From assembly GCA_020637555.1 (NCBI GenBank), contig JACKKF010000013.1:372001-436000 (forward strand): DNA of 64,000 nucleotides. Direction: 5' to 3'. The stretch is from Rhodobacter sp. (lineage in GTDB: Bacteria > Pseudomonadota > Alphaproteobacteria > Rhodobacterales > Rhodobacteraceae). Under the pieces are notes generated by a model. The model worked only from the letters and a program-made list of their open reading frames with translations, was not told where the DNA came from and did no database searches. The position numbers and the translations under genes were made by a program. Below are positions 16,484 through 25,599 of the stretch, piece by piece; position 1 is the first letter of the stretch; every line of letters starts with the position of its first letter.

Positions 16484-17689
16484 ATGATGGCAGGAATTGT
16501 CGTGATCGGGGCAGGGCAGGCCGGGTCCGCGCTGGTGGCGAAATTGCGGGCTCTGGGCTATGGCGGCGCGCTGACACTGATCGGCGACGAACCCGTGGCG
16601 CCCTATCAGCGCCCGCCCCTGTCCAAGAAATACCTTCTGGGCGAGATGGGGGTGGACCGGCTGATCCTGCGTGCGGACAGTTTCTATCAGGACCAGGCGA
16701 TCACCTTGCGGCTGGGCCAGCCCGTGACGCGCATCGACCCCGAACGCCGCACCGTCTGGCTGGGGGACGAGGCGCTGGAGTATGACCAGCTCGCCCTGAC
16801 GACGGGCGCCGAACCGCGCCGGCTGCCGGCTGCGATCGGTGGCGCGCTGGCGGGGGTCCATGGCGTGCGCAAACTGGCCGATATCGACGCCATGGTGGAC
16901 GAATTCCAGCCGGGCCGCCGGGTGCTGATCGTCGGTGGCGGGTATATCGGCCTGGAAGCGGCGGCGGTCGCGGCGAAGAAGGGCCTGACCGTCACCCTGA
17001 TCGAAGCCGCGCCGCGGATCCTGGGCCGTGTCGCCGCGTCCGAGACGGCGGATGCGGTGCGCGCCCTGCATCAAGGTCATGGCGTCACCATCCGCGAAGG
17101 CGTCGGCCTGACACGATTGACCGGCGAGGGGCGGGTGTCGGGTGCGGATCTGGCCGATGGCAGCCACATCGACGTGGATTTCGCCATCATCGGCATCGGC
17201 ATCACCCCCGGCCAGGCACTGGCCGAGGCCGCCGGTCTGACCATCGACAACGGCATCGCCACGGATGACCACGGCCGAACCTCGGCCCCGGCGATCTGGG
17301 CGGCGGGCGACTGCGCGAGCTTTGTCTATCGCGGCGCGCGCATCCGGCTGGAAAGCGTGCAGAACGCCATCGACCAGGCCGAAGCCGTCGCCGCGAACAT
17401 GCTGGGCGCGAACGCGCCCTATGTGCCGATGCCGTGGTTCTGGTCGGATCAATACGACATGAAATTGCAGATCGCCGGGCTGAACACCGGGTATGACCGC
17501 GTGGTGACACGCGATGCCGGCGCTGCCCGCAGCTTCTGGTATTATCGCGGCGACACGCTGCTGGCGGTCGATGCGATGAATGATCCACGCGGGTATATGG
17601 TCGGCAAGCGTCTGATCGAACAGGGGAAATCCCCTGCGGCCGAGGCCGTGGCCGATCCCGCGACCGATCTGAAGGCGCTGCTGGGCTGA
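16484..17689 (+). CDS. NAD(P)/FAD-dependent ferredoxin reductase (rhodocoxin/putidaredoxin reductase type)
   Basis: A 401-residue flavoprotein that moves electrons from NAD(P)H to a [2Fe-2S] ferredoxin. It has the FAD Rossmann motif GAGQAGSALVAKL at the N-terminus, PYQRPPLSKKYL typical of this class, a second dinucleotide motif GGGYIGLEAAAVAAKKG, the FAD-proximal WAAGDCASF, and the C-terminal reductase domain with WFWSDQYDMKLQIAGL. AGAAGGGA lies ahead of the start; the ATG at 16487 is an alternative. No P450 or ferredoxin gene is adjacent, so the partner is not identified. The following rsmD starts on its last base. Confidence 0.92.
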   Translation: MMAGIVVIGAGQAGSALVAKLRALGYGGALTLIGDEPVAPYQRPPLSKKYLLGEMGVDRLILRADSFYQDQAITLRLGQPVTRIDPERRTVWLGDEALEYDQLALTTGAEPRRLPAAIGGALAGVHGVRKLADIDAMVDEFQPGRRVLIVGGGYIGLEAAAVAAKKGLTVTLIEAAPRILGRVAASETADAVRALHQGHGVTIREGVGLTRLTGEGRVSGADLADGSHIDVDFAIIGIGITPGQALAEAAGLTIDNGIATDDHGRTSAPAIWAAGDCASFVYRGARIRLESVQNAIDQAEAVAANMLGANAPYVPMPWFWSDQYDMKLQIAGLNTGYDRVVTRDAGAARSFWYYRGDTLLAVDAMNDPRGYMVGKRLIEQGKSPAAEAVADPATDLKALLG

Positions 17690-18252
17690 TGCGGATCGTC
17701 GGTGGCGCGCATCGCGGCCTGACACTGGCCGAGGTCGGCGCGGGCGACCCGGCCGCGCATCTTCGGCCCACGTCCGACCGCGTGCGCGAGGCGCTGTTCA
17801 ACATGCTGTGCCAGGGGCGGTGGGGCGATCTGGTGCGCGGGCAGCGGGTGCTGGACCTGTTCGCCGGAACCGGGGCCCTTGGCCTGGAGGCCTTGTCGCG
17901 TGGCGCGGTGCAGGTGACACTGGTCGATGACGGCGCGGCGGCGCGGGCGCTGATACGCACCAATATCGAAAAGATGCGCGCCATGGGCGTGACCCGGCTT
18001 TACCGCCGCGACGCGCGGGATCTGGGCGAGAACCGGGGCCCGGGGTTTGGTCTGGTGTTTCTGGATCCGCCCTATGGCAAGGCGCTGGGCGAGCGTGCGC
18101 TGGCCTCGGCCGGGGCCGGCGGTTGGCTGGCGCCCGGGGCGGTGGTCGTCTGGGAAGAAAACGCTCCGATGGGCCCGCCCGAGGGATTCGACCTGCTGGA
18201 TCAGCGGCGCTATGGCGAGACCTGGATCACGATCCTGCGCGCGGCGGGCTAG
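17689..18252 (+). CDS. rsmD: 16S rRNA (guanine(966)-N2)-methyltransferase
   Basis: A 187-residue SAM-dependent methyltransferase modifying G966 of 16S rRNA. It shows the N-terminal RIVGGAHRGLTL, DRVREALFNML, the SAM motif VLDLFAGTGALGLEALSRGA and the catalytic DPPY (FLDPPYGKAL), all in expected order and at full length. Its ATG shares one base with the preceding TGA (TGATG), indicating coupling to the reductase gene. It converges on the DUF1643 gene. Confidence 0.95.
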   Translation: MRIVGGAHRGLTLAEVGAGDPAAHLRPTSDRVREALFNMLCQGRWGDLVRGQRVLDLFAGTGALGLEALSRGAVQVTLVDDGAAARALIRTNIEKMRAMGVTRLYRRDARDLGENRGPGFGLVFLDPPYGKALGERALASAGAGGWLAPGAVVVWEENAPMGPPEGFDLLDQRRYGETWITILRAAG

Positions 18253-18258
18253 GACGGA

Positions 18259-18771
18259 TCAGGGCGCGGGCCAGGGTTCCGGCTGGTGGGCATACGCGAT
18301 GTAGAGCGGATGCCTGGGGTGCCCGTCCTTGCTGAGGCCCAGATGGAACAACGGTTTGCCGGTCGCGCGCAGCAGGGCTTCGACCCGTGCGCCGCGCGCC
18401 AGATGGGCCCCATGCGTGCCCCAGGCGCAGACCACCGTATCCGCCCAGTCCGCGCCCTCGATGATGGCCGCGTCGTTTCCGGGGCCCACGGGGTCATCCT
18501 GGGCGCGCATCACCCTGGGATCGGTGGCACGCCAGGCAAAGATGTTGCAGACCCGAAACGCGCCGAACCCCAGCGTGCGCGCCCGGCGCTCGCACCGTTC
18601 CACGGTCGGATCGTTCTGCACCTCGGTCGCGGTCGAGGGGTTGAGCATCACGAACAGCACCTTGCCGCCCCGGTCGTCCCATGTGCGGGTCAGCGCGTAG
18701 CGGTAGCGTTCGCAATCGGAATAGAGCGCGGTCGAGGGCGCGTCGCCCTTGGTATGCGTGCGGGTGATCAT
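18259..18771 (-). CDS. DUF1643 domain protein
   Basis: A 170-residue protein of the DUF1643 family, whose biochemical role is unknown. The family core is clear: YRYALTRTWDD, VLFVMLNPSTATEVQNDPTVERC, GFGAFRVCNIFAWRATDP and the central WADTVVCAWGTHG. There is no signal peptide. It stands alone between convergent rsmD and divergent tex, with a REP-like element in the upstream gap. Confidence 0.88.
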   Translation of the reverse strand: MITRTHTKGDAPSTALYSDCERYRYALTRTWDDRGGKVLFVMLNPSTATEVQNDPTVERCERRARTLGFGAFRVCNIFAWRATDPRVMRAQDDPVGPGNDAAIIEGADWADTVVCAWGTHGAHLARGARVEALLRATGKPLFHLGLSKDGHPRHPLYIAYAHQPEPWPAP

Positions 18772-18820
18772 GACGGCGTTCTAGCCTGTGCGCGCGGTCG
18801 GGGCCAGTGGGGGGTGCGGG

Positions 18821-18866
18821 CCGGGGCGCCGCCCCGGACCCCGGCGTATTTTCGACAAGATGATGG
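18821..18866. repeat. REP-like element: GC hairpin plus conserved tail
   Basis: A GC hairpin (CCGGGGC/GCCCCGG, 18821-18837) is followed by ACCCCGGCGTATTTTCGACAAGATGA. A diverged copy in the opposite orientation lies at 30571-30659. Such elements recur in intergenic gaps of Rhodobacteraceae genomes; mobility or function is not established. Confidence 0.45.
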
Positions 18867-18931
18867 GGCTTTTCGTCATCGGTTGGCGGGGGTAGGGTCG
18901 CGGCCCGTTTTCCCGTTGTGAGGCCCTGCTC

Positions 18932-21253
18932 GTGACCCTTCCTGTCAACCTTCGCATTCCCCGTCAGATCGCCGCCGAGATCGGGGCGCGGCCCGAGCAG
19001 GTCTCGGTCGCGATCGGGCTGCTGGACGAGGGCGCGACCGTGCCCTTTGTGGCACGCTATCGCAAGGAAGCGACAGGCGGGCTGGATGACACGCAATTGC
19101 GCACCCTGTCCGAACGGCTGACCTATCTGCGCGAGATGGAGGCGCGGCGGGCCAGCATCGTCGACTCGATCACGCAGCAGGGCAAGATGACCGACGATCT
19201 GGCCAGGGCCCTGGCCGGTGCCGAGACGAAATCGGCGCTGGAGGACCTGTATCTGCCCTACAAGCCCAAGCGCCGCACCAAGGCGATGATCGCGCGCGAA
19301 AACGGGCTGGAGCCGCTGGCCGACGCGATTCTGGCCGACCGCACGGCCGACCCCGAGGCGCTTGCGGCGGGCTATCTGAGCGAGACGGTGGCGGATGTGA
19401 AGGCCGCGCTGGAGGGCGCGCGCGAGATCGTCGCCGAGCGCCTGGTCGAGGACGCCGGACTGAAGGCGCAGCTCAGGGCGCATATGGCCGCCGTCGCGCG
19501 CCTGACATCCGAGGTGTTGCCGGGCAAGGAGACCGAGGGCGCGAAATTCGCCGACTACTTCGCCCATTCCGAGGCGTTGTCAGGCGTGCCCAGCCACCGC
19601 GCCCTGGCGATGTTCCGGGGGCGGAACGAGGGGGTTCTGGCGCTCGATCTGGCCGTGGAACCCGAGGCCGCGACCGGCGACTCGGTCGCCGAACGCGCGG
19701 TGAAGGCGGCCCTTGCCGTGGGGCGGGCGGGCAAGGCCGACCAGTGGCTGGGCACGGTTGCGGGCTGGGTCTGGCGCATCAAGCTGAAGCTGAGCCTGAC
19801 GATCGATCTGATGACCGACCTGCGCGAGCGGGCCGAGGCCGAGGCGATCCGGGTCTTTGCGCGCAACCTTAAGGATCTGCTGCTGGCCGCCCCTGCTGGC
19901 GCCAAGGCGACGCTGGGGCTGGACCCGGGCATCCGCACGGGCGTCAAGGTCGCCGTGGTCGATGCGACCGGCAAGGTGGTGGAAACCGCGACCGTCTATC
20001 CCTTTCAGCCGCGCCTGGATGTGCAGGGCGCCCTGGCCGTGCTGGGCGCCTTGGTGCGCAAGCATGGCGTGGGCCTGATCGCCATCGGCAACGGCACCGC
20101 CAGCCGCGAGACCGATGCCTTGGTGCAGGACCTGCTGGCAAAGCTGCCCGGCCCGCGCCCCGTCAAGGTGGTGGTGAGCGAGGCCGGGGCCTCGGTCTAT
20201 TCGGCCAGCGAACTGGCGGCGCGCGAGTTTCCCGATCTCGATGTGTCGCTGAGGGGCGCGGTCAGCATCGCGCGGCGCTTGCAGGATCCGTTGGCCGAAC
20301 TGGTCAAGATCGAGCCCAAGGCGATCGGTGTCGGCCAGTATCAGCATGACGTGAACCAGTCGGCGCTGGGGCGGGCGCTGGACGGCGTGGTCGAGGATGC
20401 GGTGAACGCCGTGGGGGTGGAGCTGAACACGGCCTCGGCGCCCTTGCTGGCGCGGGTGTCAGGGCTGGGGCCGGGTCTGGCCGAGGCCGTGGTGGCGCAC
20501 CGCGATGCGAACGGGCCGTTCGCCAGGCGCCGCGACCTGCTCAAGGTTGCGCGGCTGGGGCCCAAGGCGTTCGAACAGGCGGCGGGGTTCCTGCGGATCC
20601 AGGGCGGGGACGAGCCGCTCGATGCCTCGGCCGTGCACCCCGAGGCCTATGACCTGGCGCGGCGCATCGTCAAGGCGGCGGGCAGGGACGTGGCGAGCCT
20701 GATGAAGGATCCCGCACCGCTGCGCCGGCTGGAACCCCGCGATTTCACCGACGAAACCTTTGGTTTGCCGACGGTCAGGGACATTCTGGCCGAGCTGGAG
20801 AAACCTGGCCGCGACCCGCGACCCGAGTTCAAGACCGCCACCTTTGCCGAGGGGGTTCACGACATCAAGGACCTGAAACCCGGGATGCGGCTGGAGGGCA
20901 CCGTGACCAATGTCGCGGCCTTCGGCGCGTTCGTGGATATCGGTGTGCACCAGGATGGGCTGGTCCATGTCAGCCAGCTTGCCGACCGGTTCGTCAAGGA
21001 CCCGCACGAGGTGGTCAAGGCCGGCGATGTCGTCAGCGTGCGCGTGGTCGAGGTGGACGTGCCGCGCAAGCGCATCGGCCTGACCATGCGCAAGGACAAC
21101 GCCGACACCCGACCGCCGCGCGACCAGGGCCGCGACGCAGGGCCACGGGGTGGTGGCGGCAAGGGATCGCGCGGTGGCAGCGCCGGGCCGCAAAAGGCGT
21201 CTGATACCGGGGCTTTCGGCGCCGCATTGCTGGATGCACTGAAAAAACGCTGA
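18932..21253 (+). CDS. tex: Tex-family S1 RNA-binding transcription accessory protein
   Basis: A 773-residue Tex protein (bacterial Spt6 relative), implicated in transcription and RNA processing. N-terminal helical domain with VPFVARYRKEATGGLDD; a YqgF-like RNase H fold around GLDPGIRTGVKVAVVD; helix-hairpin-helix units around NTASAPLLARVSGLGPGLAE; and a C-terminal S1 domain (GMRLEGTVTNVAAFGAFVDIGVHQDGLVHVSQ), followed by a disordered Gly/Arg/Asp tail. The start is GTG at 18932. It is a single-gene unit of normal length. Confidence 0.95.
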   Translation: MTLPVNLRIPRQIAAEIGARPEQVSVAIGLLDEGATVPFVARYRKEATGGLDDTQLRTLSERLTYLREMEARRASIVDSITQQGKMTDDLARALAGAETKSALEDLYLPYKPKRRTKAMIARENGLEPLADAILADRTADPEALAAGYLSETVADVKAALEGAREIVAERLVEDAGLKAQLRAHMAAVARLTSEVLPGKETEGAKFADYFAHSEALSGVPSHRALAMFRGRNEGVLALDLAVEPEAATGDSVAERAVKAALAVGRAGKADQWLGTVAGWVWRIKLKLSLTIDLMTDLRERAEAEAIRVFARNLKDLLLAAPAGAKATLGLDPGIRTGVKVAVVDATGKVVETATVYPFQPRLDVQGALAVLGALVRKHGVGLIAIGNGTASRETDALVQDLLAKLPGPRPVKVVVSEAGASVYSASELAAREFPDLDVSLRGAVSIARRLQDPLAELVKIEPKAIGVGQYQHDVNQSALGRALDGVVEDAVNAVGVELNTASAPLLARVSGLGPGLAEAVVAHRDANGPFARRRDLLKVARLGPKAFEQAAGFLRIQGGDEPLDASAVHPEAYDLARRIVKAAGRDVASLMKDPAPLRRLEPRDFTDETFGLPTVRDILAELEKPGRDPRPEFKTATFAEGVHDIKDLKPGMRLEGTVTNVAAFGAFVDIGVHQDGLVHVSQLADRFVKDPHEVVKAGDVVSVRVVEVDVPRKRIGLTMRKDNADTRPPRDQGRDAGPRGGGGKGSRGGSAGPQKASDTGAFGAALLDALKKR

Positions 21254-21263
21254 TCCAGGGTGT

Positions 21264-21302
21264 GGATTCGGCCACAGGTGCGCCCTCGCGCCGGCCGAAT
21301 CC
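21264..21302. repeat. Inverted repeat between tex and the MFS gene
   Basis: A perfect 10-bp inverted repeat GGATTCGGCC/GGCCGAATCC with a 19-nt loop follows the tex stop by 11 bases. There is no U tract, so it may be a 3' stability hairpin, a Rho-type end or an operator. Confidence 0.4.
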
Positions 21303-21368
21303 CGATTCCCGTCTTGCCCGAATCCCCGGCATGCGTCTTGATCGGTGCAAAGCCTGGGGGGGCGTTCT

Positions 21369-22709
21369 ATGATCGATTCTGCGGCCCGGAGACGCATCTG
21401 GGGCTGGTGGTGGTTTGACTGGGCCAGTCAGCCCTACAACACGCTGTTGATAACCTTCATCTTCGGCCCCTATGTGGTGTCGCAGGTGGGCGATGGCACC
21501 CGCGCTCAGGCGATCTGGGGCTATGGCATCGGGTTTGCCGGCGTTGCGCTGGCGGTTCTGGCGCCGCTGCTGGGTGCGGTCGCGGACAAGAGCGGCCGGC
21601 GCATGGGCTTCGTCTGGTTCTTCTCGGTGCTGTATGTGGTGGGCGCCTGGGCGATCTGGTGGTCGGCGCCGGACAATTTCAATGTCTGGTTTGTCATGCT
21701 GATGTTCTGCATCGGCATGATCGGCATGGAATTCGCGACAATCTTCACCAATGCCATGCTGCCCGACCTTGCCCCGCGCGAGGAGCTGGGCCGGATTTCG
21801 GGCTCAGGCTGGGCCTGGGGCTATGTGGGGGGCATGGTGTCGCTGATCATCATGCTGACGCTGCTGGCCGAGGGGCCGACCGGCAAGACGCTGATCGGCC
21901 TGGACCCCATTCTGGGCCTGGATGCCGCCAGCCACGAGGGCACGCGGGCGGTCGGTCCGCTGACCGCGATCTGGTATGCCGTGTTCATGATCCCCTTCTT
22001 CCTGTGGGTGCGGGATCCGAAAAAGCCTGGCGCGATCAGCATCGGTGCCGCCATCGCGGGCGCCTGGCCGGAACTGAAATCCACCCTCGCCAGCCTGCCC
22101 CGGAATCGCAGTCTGTTCGCCTTCCTCGGTTCGTCGATGTTCTACCGCGATGCGCTGAACGGGGTTTACAGCTTTGGCGGGATCTATGCGGCGGGTGTGC
22201 TGGGCTGGAGTGTGACCAACGTCGGCATCTTCGGCATCCTGGCCACGATCACGGGCGCGACCTTTGCCTGGCTGGGCGGCAAGGCCGACAGCCGCCTGGG
22301 ACCGAAACCGGTGATCGTGTTCAATGTGATCGTGCTGGCGGCGACGTCGCTGGCGATCATCTTCGTGTCGCGCGATTCGGTCTTTGGCATGCCGGTGGCC
22401 GAGGGGTCGTCGTTGCCCGACATCGCCTTTTATGTGCTGGGCGCGCTGATCGGCGCGGCCGGCGGCGCGATGCAATCCGCCAGCCGCACGATGATGGTGC
22501 GCCAGGGCGACGAGGACAAGATGACCGAGGGGTTCGGTCTGTATGCGTTGTCGGGCAAGGCCACGGCCTTTCTGGCGCCGCTGTCGATCGGCATCGTCAC
22601 CAGCCTGTCGGACAGCCAGCAGATCGGCATCCTGCCGATCTTCGGGTTGTTCATCCTGGGGCTGATCCTGCTGGCTTTTGTCCACCCGGAAGGGAGCGAT
22701 CGCCCATGA
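21369..22709 (+). CDS. MFS transporter, UMF1 (Atg22-like) family
   Basis: A 446-residue inner-membrane carrier with about twelve helices. It begins with the family's WGWWWFDWASQPYNTLL and contains PLLGAVADKSGRRMGF (the MFS loop 2-3 motif), GRISGSGWAWGYVGG and AAGGAMQSASRTMMVR. Members of this UMF1 family resemble fungal vacuolar Atg22 effluxers; substrates in bacteria are unknown. The ATG at 21369 gives the family N-terminus. Its stop overlaps the mepA start (ATGA), linking it to murein hydrolysis genes, so export or recycling of a cell-wall product is a possible but unproven role. Confidence 0.9.
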   Translation: MIDSAARRRIWGWWWFDWASQPYNTLLITFIFGPYVVSQVGDGTRAQAIWGYGIGFAGVALAVLAPLLGAVADKSGRRMGFVWFFSVLYVVGAWAIWWSAPDNFNVWFVMLMFCIGMIGMEFATIFTNAMLPDLAPREELGRISGSGWAWGYVGGMVSLIIMLTLLAEGPTGKTLIGLDPILGLDAASHEGTRAVGPLTAIWYAVFMIPFFLWVRDPKKPGAISIGAAIAGAWPELKSTLASLPRNRSLFAFLGSSMFYRDALNGVYSFGGIYAAGVLGWSVTNVGIFGILATITGATFAWLGGKADSRLGPKPVIVFNVIVLAATSLAIIFVSRDSVFGMPVAEGSSLPDIAFYVLGALIGAAGGAMQSASRTMMVRQGDEDKMTEGFGLYALSGKATAFLAPLSIGIVTSLSDSQQIGILPIFGLFILGLILLAFVHPEGSDRP

Positions 22710-23611
22710 GATGGCGCGCGATCCTTGGCGCTCTGGGGCTGTCAGCCTGCATGGGCACGGTTGATCCGGCGATCAGCCAGGACCTGGCGAACCAGCTTTT
22801 CGGCGCGGCGACCCGGGGAACGGCCGAGCCCGCGCAGGTTTACGGATCCTATGCCCGGGGGTGTGCCGACGGGCTTGTGCAACTGCCCGAAACCGGCCCG
22901 ACCTGGCAAGCCATGCGTCTGTCGCGGAACCGCAACTGGGGCCACCCCGAGATGATCCGCTTTCTCGAGGATCTCAGCCGCGATGCGGTGCGGATCGGCT
23001 GGAACGGGCTTTATGTGGGCGATATCGGCCAACCCAGGGGCGGGCCGATGACCTCGGGCCATGCCAGCCACCAGGTCGGCCTGGATGCCGACATCTGGAT
23101 GCTGCCTCCGGGGCGTCTGAACCTGACCCGGGCCGAGCGCGAGAGCCTCAGCTCTGTCAGCGTGCGGACCGAGGATCAGCGTGGACTGACCCGCGCCTGG
23201 ACGCCCCGGCACGCGGCCATCTTGCGGGCGGCCGCCAGCGATCCGCGCGTGGACCGCATCTTTGTCGCCGCGGCCGTCAAGATCGAACTGTGCCGCACCG
23301 CGACCGAGGCCGACACGCCCTGGCTGCAACGCATCCGCCCCATTGCCGGGCACAATTATCATTTCCATGTTCGGCTGCGCTGCCCAGCCGGATCGCCGCA
23401 TTGCGAGACACAGACGCCCACCGTGGCCGAGTTGTCGCATGGCGGCAACGGCTGCGATGCCAGCCTGCGGTGGTGGGTGACCGATTACCTGAACCCGCCG
23501 CCTTCGACCGGCCGTCCCTCGGAACCGGCGGCGCCCCGGCGGCGTCATCCGCGGGAATTCACCATGGCCGACCTTCCTGCCCAGTGTTCACAAGTTGTCC
23601 AGAGACCATGA
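22706..23611 (+). CDS. mepA: Penicillin-insensitive murein endopeptidase
   Basis: A 301-residue secreted LAS-type zinc endopeptidase that cleaves D-Ala-meso-DAP cross-links in peptidoglycan. A short hydrophobic N-terminus (WRAILGALGLSACMG) may be a lipoprotein-like or Sec signal. Zinc and catalytic motifs are SGHASHQVGLDADIWM and the second zinc site HNYHFHVRLRC. Several cysteines (GCADG, PHC, GNGCDAS) match family disulfides. The MepA core ends about residue 265, and the last 35 residues are a Pro/Arg-rich tail. The start overlaps the MFS stop, and its own stop overlaps the next gene (ATGA). Confidence 0.93.
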   Translation: MRWRAILGALGLSACMGTVDPAISQDLANQLFGAATRGTAEPAQVYGSYARGCADGLVQLPETGPTWQAMRLSRNRNWGHPEMIRFLEDLSRDAVRIGWNGLYVGDIGQPRGGPMTSGHASHQVGLDADIWMLPPGRLNLTRAERESLSSVSVRTEDQRGLTRAWTPRHAAILRAAASDPRVDRIFVAAAVKIELCRTATEADTPWLQRIRPIAGHNYHFHVRLRCPAGSPHCETQTPTVAELSHGGNGCDASLRWWVTDYLNPPPSTGRPSEPAAPRRRHPREFTMADLPAQCSQVVQRP

Positions 23612-24546
23612 TTGCCACCGTCAGAATTTTCGCACTTGCGCTGATGGGGTTGCTGCTGCCCCTGGCCGCGCAGGCCCAGCCCGACACCTACTATGCCGGA
23701 GTCGTCCAGCACCCCACCACCCATATCCCGCCGGTGCAGGTGGTCGCACGCTATGAACTGCCGCGCATGTCCGGGGGGATCAACGATTTCTCGGGGATCG
23801 CGTCGACCGACGGGGTCAACGTATTGCTGCTGTCCGATCACGGCTTTGTCGCCGCGGGGCGGCTGGTGCGGGGATATGGCCAGCGCATCGAGGGGTTCCA
23901 GTTGCGGCAGGTCGCGAACCTGCTGGACGAAAACGGCCGCCCGCTGACCGGATCGCTGCACGATTCCGAGGGCATCGCCATCGGCCGCGACGGGGCGATC
24001 TATGTCTCCTTTGAACAGCACAACCGCGTGCTGCGGTATGCCCGGCTGGGCGCGCCGGCAGAATCGATGGGCGAACATCGCGATTTCGACCGGATGCGCG
24101 CCGGTCGCGGGATGGAGGCGCTGGCGATCGACCGGGATGGTTCGATCTATGCGATTCCCGAACGCCCGGCGCGGGCGACCTATGGGTTCCCCTCGTATCG
24201 CTGGCGGGCCAGCGACGGCTGGACCGGCTCTTTCCGGATGCCTTCGGACGGGGCGTTTCTGCCGGTGGGCGCGGATTTCGGCCCCGACGGCCGCCTCTAT
24301 GTTCTGGAACGCGAACAGACCGGGCGCGGGTTTCGCAGCCAGGTGCGCCGGTTCAGCGTGCGCGGCCGCGCCATTGGCCCCGAGGACGACGTCGTCATGC
24401 GATCGGACTATGGGCAATTCGGCGACCTTGAGGGGCTGAGTGTCTTTCGCGACTGGTCGGGCCGCATTCGCCTGCTGATGGTCGCCGATGACGATCAGGG
24501 CCGCTACGGCGCCAGCGAGATCGTGGATGTGGTGCTGAACCGCTGA
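23608..24546 (+). CDS. Exported esterase-like/phytase-like beta-propeller protein
   Basis: A 312-residue protein with a signal peptide (residues 1-22, ending QAQA) and a single domain of the 'esterase-like activity of phytase' family. Characteristic pieces are NDFSGIASTDGVNVLLLSDHG, LHDSEGIAIGRDGAIYVSFE, GRGMEALAIDRDGSIYAIPE and DYGQFGDLEGLSVF, each ending one propeller blade. The biochemical activity of this family is poorly tested despite the name. The ATG overlaps the mepA stop, so it is the third gene of a coupled set with the MFS transporter and endopeptidase. Confidence 0.88.
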   Translation: MIATVRIFALALMGLLLPLAAQAQPDTYYAGVVQHPTTHIPPVQVVARYELPRMSGGINDFSGIASTDGVNVLLLSDHGFVAAGRLVRGYGQRIEGFQLRQVANLLDENGRPLTGSLHDSEGIAIGRDGAIYVSFEQHNRVLRYARLGAPAESMGEHRDFDRMRAGRGMEALAIDRDGSIYAIPERPARATYGFPSYRWRASDGWTGSFRMPSDGAFLPVGADFGPDGRLYVLEREQTGRGFRSQVRRFSVRGRAIGPEDDVVMRSDYGQFGDLEGLSVFRDWSGRIRLLMVADDDQGRYGASEIVDVVLNR

Positions 24547-24597
24547 GATTGCATCCGGCCCCGCCGCATCCTACCTGATGAGGGATCAAGTGCGAGG

Positions 24598-25599
24598 GTG
24601 CGATCCGTGGCCGATACGCAGCAGACAGTCGAACCGGCGGTGCCCGTCCTTTGGGTGCTGGGCAAGACCGGCGCGGGCAAGACCGCGCTGGTCCGGGCGC
24701 TGACCGGGCTGGGACAACCGGGTGACGGGTTCAGCCCGACCACGCGGCAGGCCCAGGTTCATGACTTCCCGCCCCAGGACCCGGTCGTGCGGTTCCTGGA
24801 CACCCGCGGTCTGGGAGAAGCGGGCTATGACCCCGCGCCCGATCTGGCCGCCGCCGCGCAGCAGGCGCAGGCCGTTCTGGCGGTCATGCGGCTGGATGAT
24901 CCGGTCCAACAACCCGTGACCGACGTGCTGCGGCGTCTCAAGCTGCCGGTGCTGCTGGTGCATACCGGGGGCGATCTGGTGCCGAACCCCCATGCGCAGG
25001 ACCGTGCCCGCAGCCATGTCCGCGCGCAGATCGGGCGCGATCTGCCCGCCGTCACACTGTCCATGCCGCCGGACGGTCTGGTCACCGGGATCGAGTCCTT
25101 GCTGGACGCGCTGGACAGTTTCCTGCCCCATGCCAGTGCCGCCCTCAGACGCGCGGACGAGGCGCGCAGCTTTCAGCGCCTGCGCAAGGTGGTGCTGCGG
25201 TATGCGGTCGCCGCCGGTGCCGCCGATGCGGTGCCCTTTGCCGGGCTCGCCGCGGTGCCCGCCGCACAGGGGGCGATGCTGAACGCACTGGCAAAGGCGC
25301 ACAAGGTCGATCTGACGCCTGCGCGGCTGGGGCTGCTGGCCTCGGCGCTGGGAACGGGGGCGCTGGTGCGGATGGGGGCCGGGCACCTGGTGCGCCAGGG
25401 CGTCAAACTGGTGCCCGTGGCCGGCCAGACGCTGGGCGCGGCGGCGGCGGCGGGCACCAGCTTTGCCACCACCTATGCGCTGGGCCGCGCGGCCTCGGCC
25501 TGGCTTTACGGTGCGGCCCACGGGGCACCGCCGGACCGTGCGGCGCTGCGGGGGCTCTACGATCAGGCGTTGAAAGGCGCGGGTCATGCGGCTGAGTGA
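24598..25599 (+). CDS. Membrane-associated GTPase with DUF697-like C-terminus
   Basis: A 333-residue protein. The GTPase domain occupies residues 15-180: P-loop GKTGAGKT (22-29), switch II DTRG (68-71); the expected NKxD G4 motif is replaced by HTGGD, a variant also seen in YeeP/YcjX-like GTPases. Residues about 195-300 are Ala/Gly-rich and hydrophobic (PFAGLAAVPAAQGAML; AAAAAGTSFATTYALG), as in DUF697 membrane domains. Start GTG at 24598 or the in-frame GTG at 24607, which has a better-spaced GAGGG. The next gene, also a GTPase, starts 14 bases before its stop. Function unknown; a membrane-stress or envelope role is a guess from the pairing. Confidence 0.8.
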   Translation: MRSVADTQQTVEPAVPVLWVLGKTGAGKTALVRALTGLGQPGDGFSPTTRQAQVHDFPPQDPVVRFLDTRGLGEAGYDPAPDLAAAAQQAQAVLAVMRLDDPVQQPVTDVLRRLKLPVLLVHTGGDLVPNPHAQDRARSHVRAQIGRDLPAVTLSMPPDGLVTGIESLLDALDSFLPHASAALRRADEARSFQRLRKVVLRYAVAAGAADAVPFAGLAAVPAAQGAMLNALAKAHKVDLTPARLGLLASALGTGALVRMGAGHLVRQGVKLVPVAGQTLGAAAAAGTSFATTYALGRAASAWLYGAAHGAPPDRAALRGLYDQALKGAGHAAE

